This document shows positions 48,607 to 58,700 of a DNA stretch of 64,000 nt, in pieces. The stretch is from Pleodorina starrii (Eukaryota; Chlorophyta; Chlorophyceae; Chlamydomonadales; Volvocaceae): assembly GCA_030267565.1 (NCBI GenBank), contig BRXU01000023.1, positions 558,001-622,000 on the forward strand. The letters are read 5' to 3'. How positions within the stretch are numbered: position 1 is the first letter of the stretch; every line of letters begins with the position of its first letter. The notes beneath the pieces were generated by a model that was not told the origin of the DNA, searched no databases, and worked only from the letters and a program-made list of their open reading frames with translations. Position numbers and translations under genes: made by a program.

Positions 48607-49354
48607 CGCACAGCAGCACGCGTGCGTGTGACACGCTAGGGCTTACGGTCCAGCGTAAACTTTCCTTGTGCATGCGGTGCCCCAGTGCCATGGCCGCCAC
48701 CCCCGCCGGGGACCGTGGTGGGACCGGGGGAGACTGGGGGGGGACTGTGGTGAGACCGCCGGGGACCGGGGTTTTGGGCTTGTGGACCCTCTATCTGCCA
48801 GTTTCTCCCCGCTGTGGTTGCCCCTGTCGGGCATGGGATTGCTGGGGTGTTTTTCACCGTTGAGCACAACGTGGGCAAAACGACGTGTGTAACGTGAAGG
48901 CCTTTGGGGCCCACAGGGGGAGGGTGGGGCATGGCCTCCATGCTTTGCTAGTGCCCGGTGTTAGGATGGCCGCATTCGATCCACATGTCATCCTGCCTGG
49001 GAACGCACACCCATGTAAGCCGCAGAATTAACGTCCGGACTGGTGTCAACCTAGGCATGTACAGGTTCTCGTGAGAGGTCCAGCCAGCTCGTTGATCACG
49101 TGCACCGAAGGTGCTGCATTAGCTGTACATGGAGTAACCCTAAAACCCTAAGATCCTAGATCAGGGCGATCGTTTTGATTATATAGCGTGGGATAGAGGT
49201 CCTCCGCAACTCTCGAGATGGAACCTTCAATCCGCAATTCCAAGCCGTACCGCCGGCTGCGGCACACTGACTGTCGTCCGTCTTCCTATCAACACACGCT
49301 TTCCACAACTCAACGGCGCAACCAAATTCCTGGATCGCCGCAGGCCCTTCTTGT
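48607..49354. other. Non-coding stretch between repeats
   Basis: It contains a GGGACCGGGG-type purine-rich patch (48700-48775). No gene or RNA was recognised. Confidence 0.4.
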
Positions 49355-49898
49355 ACTGGAACGTGGTGTCTCGCCCTGGCAAGTGCTGTGCTGTTGTGAT
49401 GGTCGTTGGCGGCCGTTGCCGTTTTGGTAGTCACGAGGGCCAAGATGTCGCCCCGCCCTGCCCTGCCCGGCCGTTTTTGTGCCCTCTGTTACCCATATTG
49501 TATGCATACACGTTACATTCAAGTAATACACGTTTCGCTGTCCCACCCGTTCCCAACCTTCATTGCCCTTGCCCAAGGTCTGTTCTAGTTGACATGGCAA
49601 TGGCTGCGCATGGCAACATTTCCACTACTTATGTGTGTAAATTTCTCAGACGCGGTCGCGTTATGTTGGTTGTTGGTGGACGTTTCAGTTCTGGTCGTCA
49701 CGGGGGCGATTATGTCGCCCAGCCCTGCCCGGGCCGGACTGTTTTGTGCTTTCCGTTCCTCATTCTGTTCCGTCTCCTCTACGGCCGTCCGCAGTGTGCA
49801 GTAAGCTCGCCCGAAGCATTTTCGCGTTGCGCGTACCTTCCTGGTACTGCTTTTTACCGCTGTACGGGTCCCACGTCCTGGGTCCCACGCTGTACCCA
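49355..49898. repeat. About 550-bp dispersed repeat, copy 1
   Basis: It matches 55000-55560, diverged but co-linear, from TACTGGAACGTGGTG to CCCACGCTGTACCCA. It is built of two related halves: GGTCGTTGGCGGCCGTT... near 49400 and GGTTGTTGGTGGACGTT... near 49665. Copy B of the 1.4-kb repeat begins about 10 bp after it. Confidence 0.8.
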
Positions 49899-49907
49899 AT
49901 GCCCGGA

Positions 49908-51047
49908 GACCACAATAGGAAACGCGGAGACGCATGCGTAATCGGCAGGAAGGAGAACCAAGCGCCGGAATGACGCAAACGTTGCGAAAAAACATATGCG
50001 AGAATGGCATAAACAATGAATTCATTTGTGCGAGGCAAAGCACGGGAGCGCGAACAGCGGGAAGGAGAAGGCCGAAACCGGGAAGCGGACAATGCAAAGA
50101 CGAAAGCGTACAAGGAAAAAGGCAGCGCAAAGGAGTATCAACAAAGGATAGCGAGGGAAGGCAACACGACTGAAAGACCAGATGGCGAGCTGTGACGGTT
50201 ACGCGAACGGTTGAAGCAATACGCGGAGACCTCTGGACCGCCACCGCGATCAGAAAATCAAATACAACAGGAATGGCGCTTGGAACCGAAGTGGCCTCGA
50301 GCCGGCAGTGCACAGTGCCCGGGACGGAGCGGGCCGCAGCCCGGTTGTTGGGGGCAAGAAATGCGAGCGAGATGCAGGCCGAACAGAGCCAGGATGTGCT
50401 GGAGCGGGCTGTGCATGATGGTCAGGAGCAAGCCGCAGCCCGGTTACGCTGACTAGGGTACGGTAGGCTAGGGTAGGGTATTAGGGTAGGGTTCGCAACG
50501 AAGACAACACCTTGGGCGTGCAGGTCGTCCTCTTCATCGTGTCAACGGCGGAGCTGCAAAACTGCCGTGCGGACCGTCAGCCCCGTGGAACTGGATTGTG
50601 AATCCTATGATGTGCCTAAGGGTTAGGACACTGAATCTATGACCGGAAGGTCACACGTTCGATCGCGGCCTTCGCAGAGGGCTGGGTGACCGATGGGGGC
50701 CCTGGTGTAGGACCAACAGCAGGCGACCGCATGGCTCTTTAGCCGTGTCCCTGTCCCCTGCACTGGTAGAACTCCTCACGCTTGAAGGTTCAACAAGGAT
50801 GTGTCTGGCATGTCTGGGAAGAATGCGTGCGGGTACCATGGTGTGATCTGAGTGAGACGGGGCCCAGACACGGAGGGGTGGGCTAAGCTACCCATCTTAG
50901 TCATAAATGCGGTCACCGTGGTTGTGGGCTGTACCCGCCGAAGAGGCATCAGTCTGCTATTTAACACGGGTGGCCCCTTCGTGCGGGTCGCCTTCTACTG
51001 CGGGTTGTCCCCTACTGCGGGTCGCTCCTCAGTGCGAGTCGCTCCTT
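49908..51047. repeat. 1.4-kb dispersed repeat, copy B, left part
   Basis: This is nearly identical to 47227-48366. It is broken after CTCCTT by the element at 51048 and resumes at 54133. Differences from copy A are single bases, for example CACACG for CACGAG within the tRNA-like patch at 50616-50677. Confidence 0.9.
50616..50677 (+). repeat. tRNA-like patch in repeat copy B
   Basis: This is the same tRNA-like patch as at 47935-47996, with a changed base pair next to the B-box-like GTTCGATC. It is not a tRNA gene. Confidence 0.35.
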
Positions 51048-51055
51048 TGTCACGC
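51048..51055 (+). repeat. Left terminal inverted repeat TGTCACGC
   Basis: This is the reverse complement of GCGTGACA at 54125-54132, directly inside the CCTT duplication. Similarity beyond 8 bp is weak. Confidence 0.8.
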
Positions 51056-51194
51056 CAGCTAAGGTGCCGTCGACCAGCTGAAGTGGCTAACTGGCAATCC
51101 CCCCCCCAGCACGAAGCCGCCGGAAGAGTGCTGGCTGCCAGGCATGTGTCGTGGTACGGCAACAAATGCTCAGTTCAGACAAACGGGATGCTCC

Positions 51195-53531
51195 TCAGAA
51201 GACGGGCATGGGTGCGACGGTGCGCTTAATGAACCCCTGGCGGCGCTTGCCGCTCGCAAACAACACCAACCAGATGCAGGTAGCGTACGGCACTATCATC
51301 AAACGCCCTTCGGCCTGCCGGGCTCGGAGCCAGCGCAGGCGCGCCTCCCCGGCGCTCCACAGATACTCAAGCGGAACACGCGCCACCGCCGCCTCGTGGG
51401 CGTGTGCTGCCGCCAACTCAAGCACTGAACCTACATCAGAGACCACATTCTCTACCATCAATATTCCTACATCAACCCCGTTCTCGCGCGCGCGCGCCAG
51501 CTCCCCCGCGGTCAGGGCGGCTGGGCCGGCCTCCGTTGCGCCGCGGTGCAGGACGCAGCCCTGCTGTCGTACCCATGCCGCGGTCTGCTCGCTGAGACCC
51601 ACGGGCGCGAAGACACTGAGCGCGCTGCCGAGATCCAGCACCTCGGCGAGCGCTGCGCACTCGCTGGCGGTTGCCGTTAGCTGAGCATCGATGACTACGG
51701 GCGGCGCCGGCTGCACGGCCGACGCTGCCGCTGCGGGCTCCTGGGCGCCAGGCACGACGAGACGAGGCCGCAAGTCCTTGAGACTCACGAGCTCGGACGT
51801 CTTGTCGGGATACTCTATGACAAAATGATGCACGTTGCGTATCTTACCAGCGTACATGACCACGCCCGCCTCCGCCTTGCTGCGTGAGCGTCCGCGCCGG
51901 TGCGCCCGCATGGCGAAAGCACCCTGAAGCTTAGCGAGAGAGGGCGGGGGCTGCAGTGATGAAGTGGCGCGTTGCGCGCCGCGAGCCTCCACCTGCTGCT
52001 TGGTGACACCCTTGCGTTGACAGTGGCCGCAGATCCAGGTTCCCTCGGGGACCCCTTCCAGCGGCGGCCTCAAGCAGTATGTGTGCCAACCCGTGCCGCA
52101 CGAGTCGCACAGCAGCATCCACTCCTCGGAGTCGGGCATACGGCAAACCTCGCAGGCCAGGGTAAGCGGCGGCTTGGCCAACCGCGGATCAACTTGCTCG
52201 TCGGTGATGGGCAGGTGGCACGGAGTCACGTGAGTGACGTGGGCGGTCAGACGCCCGCCGCACTTGCCCTCCAGCACGACCACCCCTGAGGGGCGCGTCT
52301 CCACCACACGCAGGATCTCGGGCCGAGCGTCGGCCTCCAAGCTGCTGCGGGCGGTAGTGTTGCGGTAGTACACGTAGTCACCAATGTCGACCTTGCGCAA
52401 AGTGGGATCAAAGCCTCCGCCGCGCAGGCGCGCGTAGTGAAGGCGATCACGGTGCTGGGCCACGGAGAGGTTGCCTCCCGCAATAGCCATGTGCTTCCGA
52501 ACGGCGGCTGCCCTGACCAGAACTGACCTGGCGACCTCCTCGGGGTTGTCCAGATTGAGGTCGGGGCTGAACCTGTCCTTTATTGCTGGCGGAATGACTG
52601 GGTCAACCGCATGCACGATGGTGTAAGGGCACAGCTTGGTGGAATCCTGCACGGAGCAGTTGTAGCCAAGCATGATGGACGGTAGCTGCTCATCCCAGTT
52701 GGCGTAGCTGCCGCTGGCGTTGGCCATCTTGGTGAGCGCCTCCTTGACCGAACGGACCGCGCGCTCGCTCAGCCCGTTGGCCTGGGGATGGTTGGCTGAC
52801 GTCTGCCGGTGATCGATGAGCGCCTCTTGGAGGCAGCTGGCAAACTCGCCCTTCCACTCGCTGCCCTGATCCGTACAGACCTCCGCGCACGCGCCGTAGC
52901 GGCCCAAAATGTGCTGACGAAAGGCGAAGGCTGTCTCCGTCGCATGCTTGCTAGACAAAGGAACCAGAACCACAAACTTACTAAAATGCTCCACACACAC
53001 CATGACGTAACGGCTGCCTTGAGCAGTCGTGTTGAACGGACCACAGAGATCCACGCCCCACCGGTAGAAGAGTCCGCCGATGGGCAACGGGTTGAGCACG
53101 CCGGACCGCGCAGTGAAGGTTGCCCTCACACGACTGCACGCGGCGCAGTGCCTCACCATCTCGGCGACGTCGTTGTTGATGCCCCGCCACCAGTAGGTAT
53201 GAAGAAGGAGAGCCACGGTGCGCTTGACGCCCCAATGGCCTGACTGCTCATGCATTTTCAGCACCAGCTCACCCCGCTCGGCGGGGCGCGGAACGATGCG
53301 GGTGCGGCCGTCGAGACCCATCACGTAAAGCTGCTCACCCTGCCATCTGTACCGTTGCGAGCGCCGCTTGACGCGCTTCACCTCGGCCTCCGAGAGCCCT
53401 TGGGGCAGCTGTCCGGTCTGAAGCAGGGTAAGCAGATTCTGGTCGGCCCACGGCTCCGAGCCAGGGCCTGCATCGGCGCCGCCCTCGGGATCAAGGGCGC
53501 CCGTGGCGAAGACGACGAACTCGTTGGGCAC
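51195..53531 (-). CDS. Integrase-type transposase with PHD finger
   Basis: A 778-residue uninterrupted ORF that would insert and excise the element. The N-terminal linker contains YRWQGEQLYVMG. The HHCC zinc finger is H94, H99, C129, C132. The retroviral-type integrase core has D161 (WGVDLCGPF), D221 (CTDQGSEW) and E257 (GLSERAVRSVKEAL), with 35 residues between the second D and E, as expected of an active DDE enzyme. A small beta-rich module (VDIGDYVYYR to GVVVLEGKCGG) follows where GPY/F modules sit. A PHD finger is complete: C460, C463, C475, C478, H483, C486, C501, C504. Next comes a short module (GVVMYAGKIRNVHHFVIEY) and about 190 unassigned residues ending CIWLVLFASGKRRQGF. No stop or frameshift is seen. 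A 5' exon upstream of 53531 is possible. Confidence 0.85.
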   Translation of the reverse strand: MPNEFVVFATGALDPEGGADAGPGSEPWADQNLLTLLQTGQLPQGLSEAEVKRVKRRSQRYRWQGEQLYVMGLDGRTRIVPRPAERGELVLKMHEQSGHWGVKRTVALLLHTYWWRGINNDVAEMVRHCAACSRVRATFTARSGVLNPLPIGGLFYRWGVDLCGPFNTTAQGSRYVMVCVEHFSKFVVLVPLSSKHATETAFAFRQHILGRYGACAEVCTDQGSEWKGEFASCLQEALIDHRQTSANHPQANGLSERAVRSVKEALTKMANASGSYANWDEQLPSIMLGYNCSVQDSTKLCPYTIVHAVDPVIPPAIKDRFSPDLNLDNPEEVARSVLVRAAAVRKHMAIAGGNLSVAQHRDRLHYARLRGGGFDPTLRKVDIGDYVYYRNTTARSSLEADARPEILRVVETRPSGVVVLEGKCGGRLTAHVTHVTPCHLPITDEQVDPRLAKPPLTLACEVCRMPDSEEWMLLCDSCGTGWHTYCLRPPLEGVPEGTWICGHCQRKGVTKQQVEARGAQRATSSLQPPPSLAKLQGAFAMRAHRRGRSRSKAEAGVVMYAGKIRNVHHFVIEYPDKTSELVSLKDLRPRLVVPGAQEPAAAASAVQPAPPVVIDAQLTATASECAALAEVLDLGSALSVFAPVGLSEQTAAWVRQQGCVLHRGATEAGPAALTAGELARARENGVDVGILMVENVVSDVGSVLELAAAHAHEAAVARVPLEYLWSAGEARLRWLRARQAEGRLMIVPYATCIWLVLFASGKRRQGFIKRTVAPMPVF

Positions 53532-54124
53532 GGCTTGACCGCGCTGAGAAAGAGCTGAACAGAAGCTGGCGCCCGGCTGCGGGGCGCTGACGTTGACAGC
53601 AGCAATGTGCGCAGCAATGTGTCTCGCACTGACGGAAGAGCACGCGCCTTCGGGAGACGAGCTACGCAGCTCTCTCCTAGGGCGACCTGGGCACGATGTC
53701 CTCCTCGGAGGACGGATTACCGAAACGGATCACCGAAAGAACTTACAAAGACTGCGTCACGCGGTCTGTCAATCGCGGATCTGTGACTGTTTGCTACTTA
53801 GAGTCTTAACACTGCAAAGTGCGAGACACAGATAAGGTGTCTCGCACGGCCGCCGGACTATAACAAGCCCGCGCAATGCACTTTTCGTACCTCCAGGGGA
53901 ACCCGCACTGTATTGCTTCTTGCTCAGTCGGGGCCCCGTACAATGACAACAAATAAACGTAATAACAACAAAGTGTCGACGACTCTGTCGTCGCACGGAA
54001 ACGGTGCACGGAAGTTGATCCGAAGGGGCCACACCCAACGGCTCCTAACTAACCGACAACGGTTCTTAGTAATCAGCCAACGATTCTCAGTATCTTCCAC
54101 GTCCTATGGCAATCACACGAGATA

Positions 54125-54132
54125 GCGTGACA
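54125..54132 (-). repeat. Right terminal inverted repeat GCGTGACA
   Basis: This pairs with TGTCACGC at 51048-51055 and is followed by the CCTT target duplication at 54133-54136. Confidence 0.8.
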
Positions 54133-54376
54133 CCTTCGTGCGGGTGGCCCCTTCGTGCGGGTCGCCCCTTCGTACGGGTCGCCCCTTCGTGCGGGTCCTT
54201 TCGTGCGTGTCCCCCCTTATGGCGGGACGCCTCATGCTCCGGGTCGCCTCTTGGTGCGGGTCGCCCCTTCGTGTGGGTCGCTCCTTGGTGCGGGTCGCCC
54301 CTTCGTGTGCAGCCATGTGTTCTTGCGTCTACATTCACACACGTTTGCGTGTGTATGGGGGTCGCCCCTTCATTCG
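54133..54376. repeat. 1.4-kb dispersed repeat, copy B, right part
   Basis: It matches 48363-48606, beginning with the duplicated CCTT and continuing through the CTTCGTGCGGGTCGCCC minisatellite to CCCCTTCATTCGC. Confidence 0.88.
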
Positions 54377-54999
54377 CCCCTTCATTCGCTGCCCTGATCC
54401 AGCAGTTCCCTAAGTCCCGAGCAATCAACTCCACCCGGATTTCACGGGGCTACGCACCCCCAACCATGTAACAAACACACTCTGGGTGAGGATGCGCCAC
54501 ATGGCCCGTGCCCCTTCGATGTCTTGTGGGAGCTTTGAAAGACCTGACCCCCTCAGGGCCTATTGGCTCGCTAGGAGGACATCTTGCGTCATATGCAGGT
54601 TGACCTGCGCGCGTTGTCGCGCGTGTTGTATGACGTTGTCCAACAATGCATCCTCGAGTCCTCTCCCGTCCGGCAATCGCGCGAGAGAGCGTGCTCGCAC
54701 GTTCTGAACTGCAACTAACCCGCAGCAGGCCCGTCTTCGTCACCACGCGCTGCCGGGCTTGCTGCGGCCAGGCTGTGCGTGCGTGAGACTTGTTATACGT
54801 CACGCTTTCTTGCAGCCTAGTGCGAGCGCAGCCATGTTCGCTCCATCTATCGGAAGCACGGGTGAATTGCGTGTCCTAAGCTCCTAACGCTTCTATCCTC
54901 CAGGCCGTGCGTCGCTGTGTAGCCGTTACTCTCGCGCACTCGCACTGCTTTACGATTGCCCTCCGTGGTTCCTCATTCACTCGTATTTAGGCGTTGCGA
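54377..54999. other. Non-coding stretch, no gene recognised
   Basis: Unique-looking sequence lies between repeat copy B and the second 550-bp repeat. No recognisable ORF or RNA was found. Confidence 0.4.
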
Positions 55000-55560
55000 T
55001 ACTGGAACGTGGTGCCTCGCCCTGGGCAAGTGCTGTGCTGTTATGATGGTCGTTGGCGACCGTTGCCGTTTTGGTAGTCACGAGGGCCAAGATGTCGCGC
55101 AGCCCTGCCCTGCCCGGCGGTTTGTGTGCCATCTGTTATCATTCCTGTAAGCATACTCGTTACATGCATTTAATACCCGTTTCACTGTCCCGCTCGACCC
55201 CAGCTCCCATTGCCCTCGTCCAAGGTCTGCTCTCGTGGACATGGCAATCGCAACGCATGGCAACATGTCCATTTATTTATGTGTGTTCTTTCCTCAGACG
55301 GGGTTGCGTTCTGGTGGTCGTTGGTGGCCGTTTCATTTCATGTCGTCACGAGGGCGCGTATGTCGCCCAGCCCAGCCCTGGCCGGACTGTTTTGTGCTTT
55401 CCGTTCCTCATCCTGTTCCGTCTCATCACAGGCAGTCTGAGGTGTGCCGTGAGCACTTCCGAAGCCCTTTCGCGTTGCGCGTACCTTCCTGGTACTGCTT
55501 TTTACCGCTGTACGGGTCCCACGTCCTGGGTCCCATGTACTGGGTCCCACGCTGTACCCA
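55000..55560. repeat. About 550-bp dispersed repeat, copy 2
   Basis: This is the second copy of 49355-49898, with an extra CCCATGTACTGGGT duplication near its right end. By chance it is open in the same frame as the LINE ORF downstream. Confidence 0.8.
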
Positions 55561-55574
55561 GGGACATAAACCTC

Positions 55575-55595
55575 TTTTGGTTCTTAGAACCAAAA
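55575..55595. other. Small perfect hairpin
   Basis: TTTTGGTTC and GAACCAAAA pair around a 3-base loop, 15 bp after the end of the 550-bp repeat. The role is unknown. Confidence 0.6.
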
Positions 55596-55706
55596 TCGGT
55601 AAAATTTTATATGGGAATAGTTGGTCTGGACAAGGGGTTGGTGTCGGCTTCCTTGAAGCCGGAAAAAGGGCGGGGCCCCGTTCAATCCGTACGGGTGGAG
55701 TTGAAG

Positions 55707-55763
55707 GGCTAGCGACCGGTGTGACAACCGGTCCCTCTTGTAATCACCGAATCCTAGGGCGGG
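55707..55763 (+). repeat. LINE tail motif, copy 1 (5' side of the LINE)
   Basis: It contains GGCTAGCGACCGGTGTGACA, then CTTGTAATCACCGAATCCTA and GGGCGGG. A hairpin forms from GACCGGT and ACCGGTC. The same motif ends the LINE at 59622, so this copy looks like the tail of an earlier, otherwise lost element. Confidence 0.8.
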
Positions 55764-58700
55764 CTGGGGGTGAACGTCCCAGCCCGGCCCTCACGGCCCT
55801 CCTCCGCCCGCCCGCCGCGTGCCGCCGGATCCCCGCACTGCGGCGCCCCACGGGCGCCCCTACCGCGCACCCGTTGGAGATGCCGGCCGTCATGGCAGAG
55901 TTTTGGCAGCGCATCTGCACTGCCTCGCCGCCGACGCCGGATGTCACCGCGGCGCGCCAGCAGATCTTGGCCGCTCTTCAGTCGCACGGCCGCCGGTGCC
56001 CCGCTGCCTCCCTCCCGGACCTGGGCCGCCCGGACGTCAGCCCCGCGGAGGTGCTAGAGGCCCTGCGAGCGACCCCCCCGGGGCGTGCGCCTGGCGCCGA
56101 TGGCATCCCTGCCGAGCTGTATCAGGGCTTCTCTGCCACCTTCGCGCCGCTGCTGGCGCGGATCTTCTCGGCCGCCCGAGCTACTGGCAGTACACCCGCG
56201 GGCTTTCTGGACGGTGTCATCTCCTCCATCTTCAAGGCCGGGGACCCCACTCTCCCCTCCAACTACCGGCCCATCACCCTGCTTGACACCGACTACCGGA
56301 CCCTTGCACGTGTGCTGGCACGTCGGCTGCTCCCGGTCTTTGGGGCCACCATCGACCCTGAGCAGACCGCCTTCCTCCGTTCCCGCCGCATTGGGGACAA
56401 CGTGTGGCTCCTGCAGCTGCTGCCCGAGCTGCTGCGGGCGCAGCACCGCCCTGGCCTCGCGGTCTTCCTCGACTTCTACAAGGCGTACGACACGGTCGAC
56501 CGGGACTTCCTCTTCGCCTGCCTGGAGACCCTGGGCGTTGGCCAGGACTTCCTCCAATGGGTGCGGCTGCTCCACGCCAACACCGGCGCTGCGGCTCTGG
56601 TCAATGGCTTCCGCTCTGCTCGAGTGCCCATCACAGCGGGCGTCCGGCAGGGCTGCCCGCTGGCCCCGCTCCTCTACCTCGCCATCGCCCAGGCACTGTT
56701 GTGCTGGCTGAAGGCCCAGGGCGTCGGTATCACGGTGGGCGCGGGACCGGCTGCCTCCCGCCCCCTCCCCGCCTCCCAATATGCCGACGACTGCACCCCC
56801 TTCCTGGCAGCGGCCTCAGACCTGCCCCGGTTCCTGGCGGTCATGGAGATCTTCCGCCGGGCTTCCGGACAGCGTCTGAACCTCGACAAGGTGGAGGTCC
56901 TGCCGTTGGGCCCTGTGCCGGACGGTGGGAACCCCGCTGCTGGCGTGGCGAGCACCGCGCTGGCCGCCCCTATCGGGGCGGCTGGTGTGGCCGTCGCCGC
57001 CCCCCGCAGCCTCCCTGGCCCCGCCGCCGCCATCACCGCCATCGCCGCCGTGGTGCCAGTTACAGCCGCAGCGCCCGGCCATGCCGCTGCCGCCCCCCCA
57101 GCTCCCCAGCCTATTGGCGCCGCCGCCGCCCTTGTTGCGGCTCTCCGGAACCTGGCCCCAGCAGCACCGGTGCCGACACCGGCGGCGGCTGTCCCTCATC
57201 CCGGCGCCCCCGCCGCCCTGCTCGCCATCCTGCGGGCTGCGGCAGCCCGCTTGCTCGTGATCGGCAACCCCGCCGCGCCCCCTCCTGCCCCGGCGGACGG
57301 CGGAGTGGGCTCGACGGTGTCCCCCTTGCCCCTCACTGCCTTCGTCGGCCCGGCGGCGCAGCTACGCATCGTTGCCCAGGCCAAAACGCTCGGTGTGGGC
57401 CTCCGCAACGACGCTCAGGCCGTGCCGGTGCGGCTTGCTGGAGTGGAGTCCGCGCTGGCTCTGGTTGCGCGGCTGCCTCTCACCACTTTCGGCATGGCGG
57501 CGGCAGCGTCGGCCTACGCCCTCAGCAAAGCGCTCTACCACATGGAGTTCCAGGGTCTGCCCCCTCGTGCCGACCTGGACCGTCTCCTTGGCCTCACCGC
57601 TGCGGTGGTGGAGCGGAGGATGACCCCCGCCATGTACACGGCTGCGCCCAACGCCCGCCTCGTCGGGGTGAGCTTGGGGGTCCTCGCCCTGCCCCCCGCC
57701 GTCGGCGGCTTTGGGCTCCTGCCGCTCGTGGCCCACGTCCGGGCCCGGCACGCGGTGGCGGCGGTGCGCTGTGCCGCAGGGGCGGCCGGCCTCCTCCCCG
57801 CCGACCCGCCCTGGACTGATGTCGCCCTGCATCTGCTGCAACGGTGCCACCCGGCGGCCCACCCCTTGTGCCTCCTGGCCCCTGGGGGCGGCCGCGTCCT
57901 GGGGGCTCCGGCGCCCCGTGGATGCCCTGCATTCGCCCGGCTGCTTGGTGCAGCCGCTTACCTCGGGCCCCTCATCGTCCCGGAACCCGACGCCATGGCG
58001 GGCCCCTGGTGCTACTCGGCGCCGCTGTGGAGCAACCCGGCACTCCTGGGGCCCGGCGGCGCGTGCCTGGAGGTCACCTTCCCGGCACTCTTCGGACTGC
58101 GCGGTCTCACCACCCTCGGTGTCGCTGTGCGCTGCTGGGACGCGCTCGTGCCGACGCGCGTCGCTTTGGCGGCGGCGCGTCGTCGGCCTGCGGGCGTGTC
58201 CCCCCGCATTGCTCGCCACTGCACTTTGCAGCTACGGCAGCTGGTACTGCGAGGCGTGCTGGGCTACGGGGAGCTTGGCGCAGCGGTGGATGCCAGCGGA
58301 CCGTCCATCTCGGACCAGCTGGACGACCTTTTGGGCCTCGTCCCCGGCAGCTGGGTGGCGGCGGCCCGGCAGGTCGCGGCCGGCCAGGTGGCTGTGCCGC
58401 CCGCCCGGGAGGCTTGGGCGGCGCTGCTGCAGAGGCTCGCCTGGTGCCCTGCGGGCGGCCCGTTCACACCTGTCCTGGGCACCTCCGTCAAGCGTGGCAC
58501 CCTCCTGCAGCTAGCTGAGGCGTACCATGACTTGAAGGCGCGCCATGAGGACTTCCTCGCGGACGCGCATGAGGGCCCGGTGCCGCCGCTAGCGTTTGCG
58601 GCTTTCCGGGACACCCTGCGCCGCCTCTGGCGGCTGCGGTGGGAAAATGACCACAAAGAGGCGCTCTGGCGACTGGCGGTGCATGGCATCACGGGGTTCC

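Larger units (their letters stand above)
51048..54132 (-). mobile_element. Ginger-like DNA transposon encoding a Gypsy-type integrase (3,085 bp)
   Basis: The exact limits come from comparing copy A and copy B of the surrounding repeat. Copy A reads GTCGCTCCTTCGTGCGGG. Copy B reads GTCGCTCCTT, then the insert, then CCTTCGTGCGGG. This gives a 4-bp target duplication, CCTT (51044-51047 and 54133-54136). The ends TGTCACGC...GCGTGACA form 8-bp terminal inverted repeats of TG...CA type. No direct terminal repeats are seen, and there is no reverse transcriptase, RNase H or protease. One long minus-strand gene fills most of it. Gypsy-integrase-bearing cut-and-paste elements with 4-bp duplications are the Ginger class; a drastically shortened LTR element is the alternative. 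Near-identity of the flanks to copy A suggests recent insertion. Confidence 0.82.

Noticed and set aside
51048..54132. LTR retrotransposon of the Gypsy group
   Set aside because: The integrase is Gypsy-like and the ends are TG...CA, but no direct LTRs, RT, RNase H or protease lie between the ends defined by the target duplication. Kept only as the alternative to Ginger.
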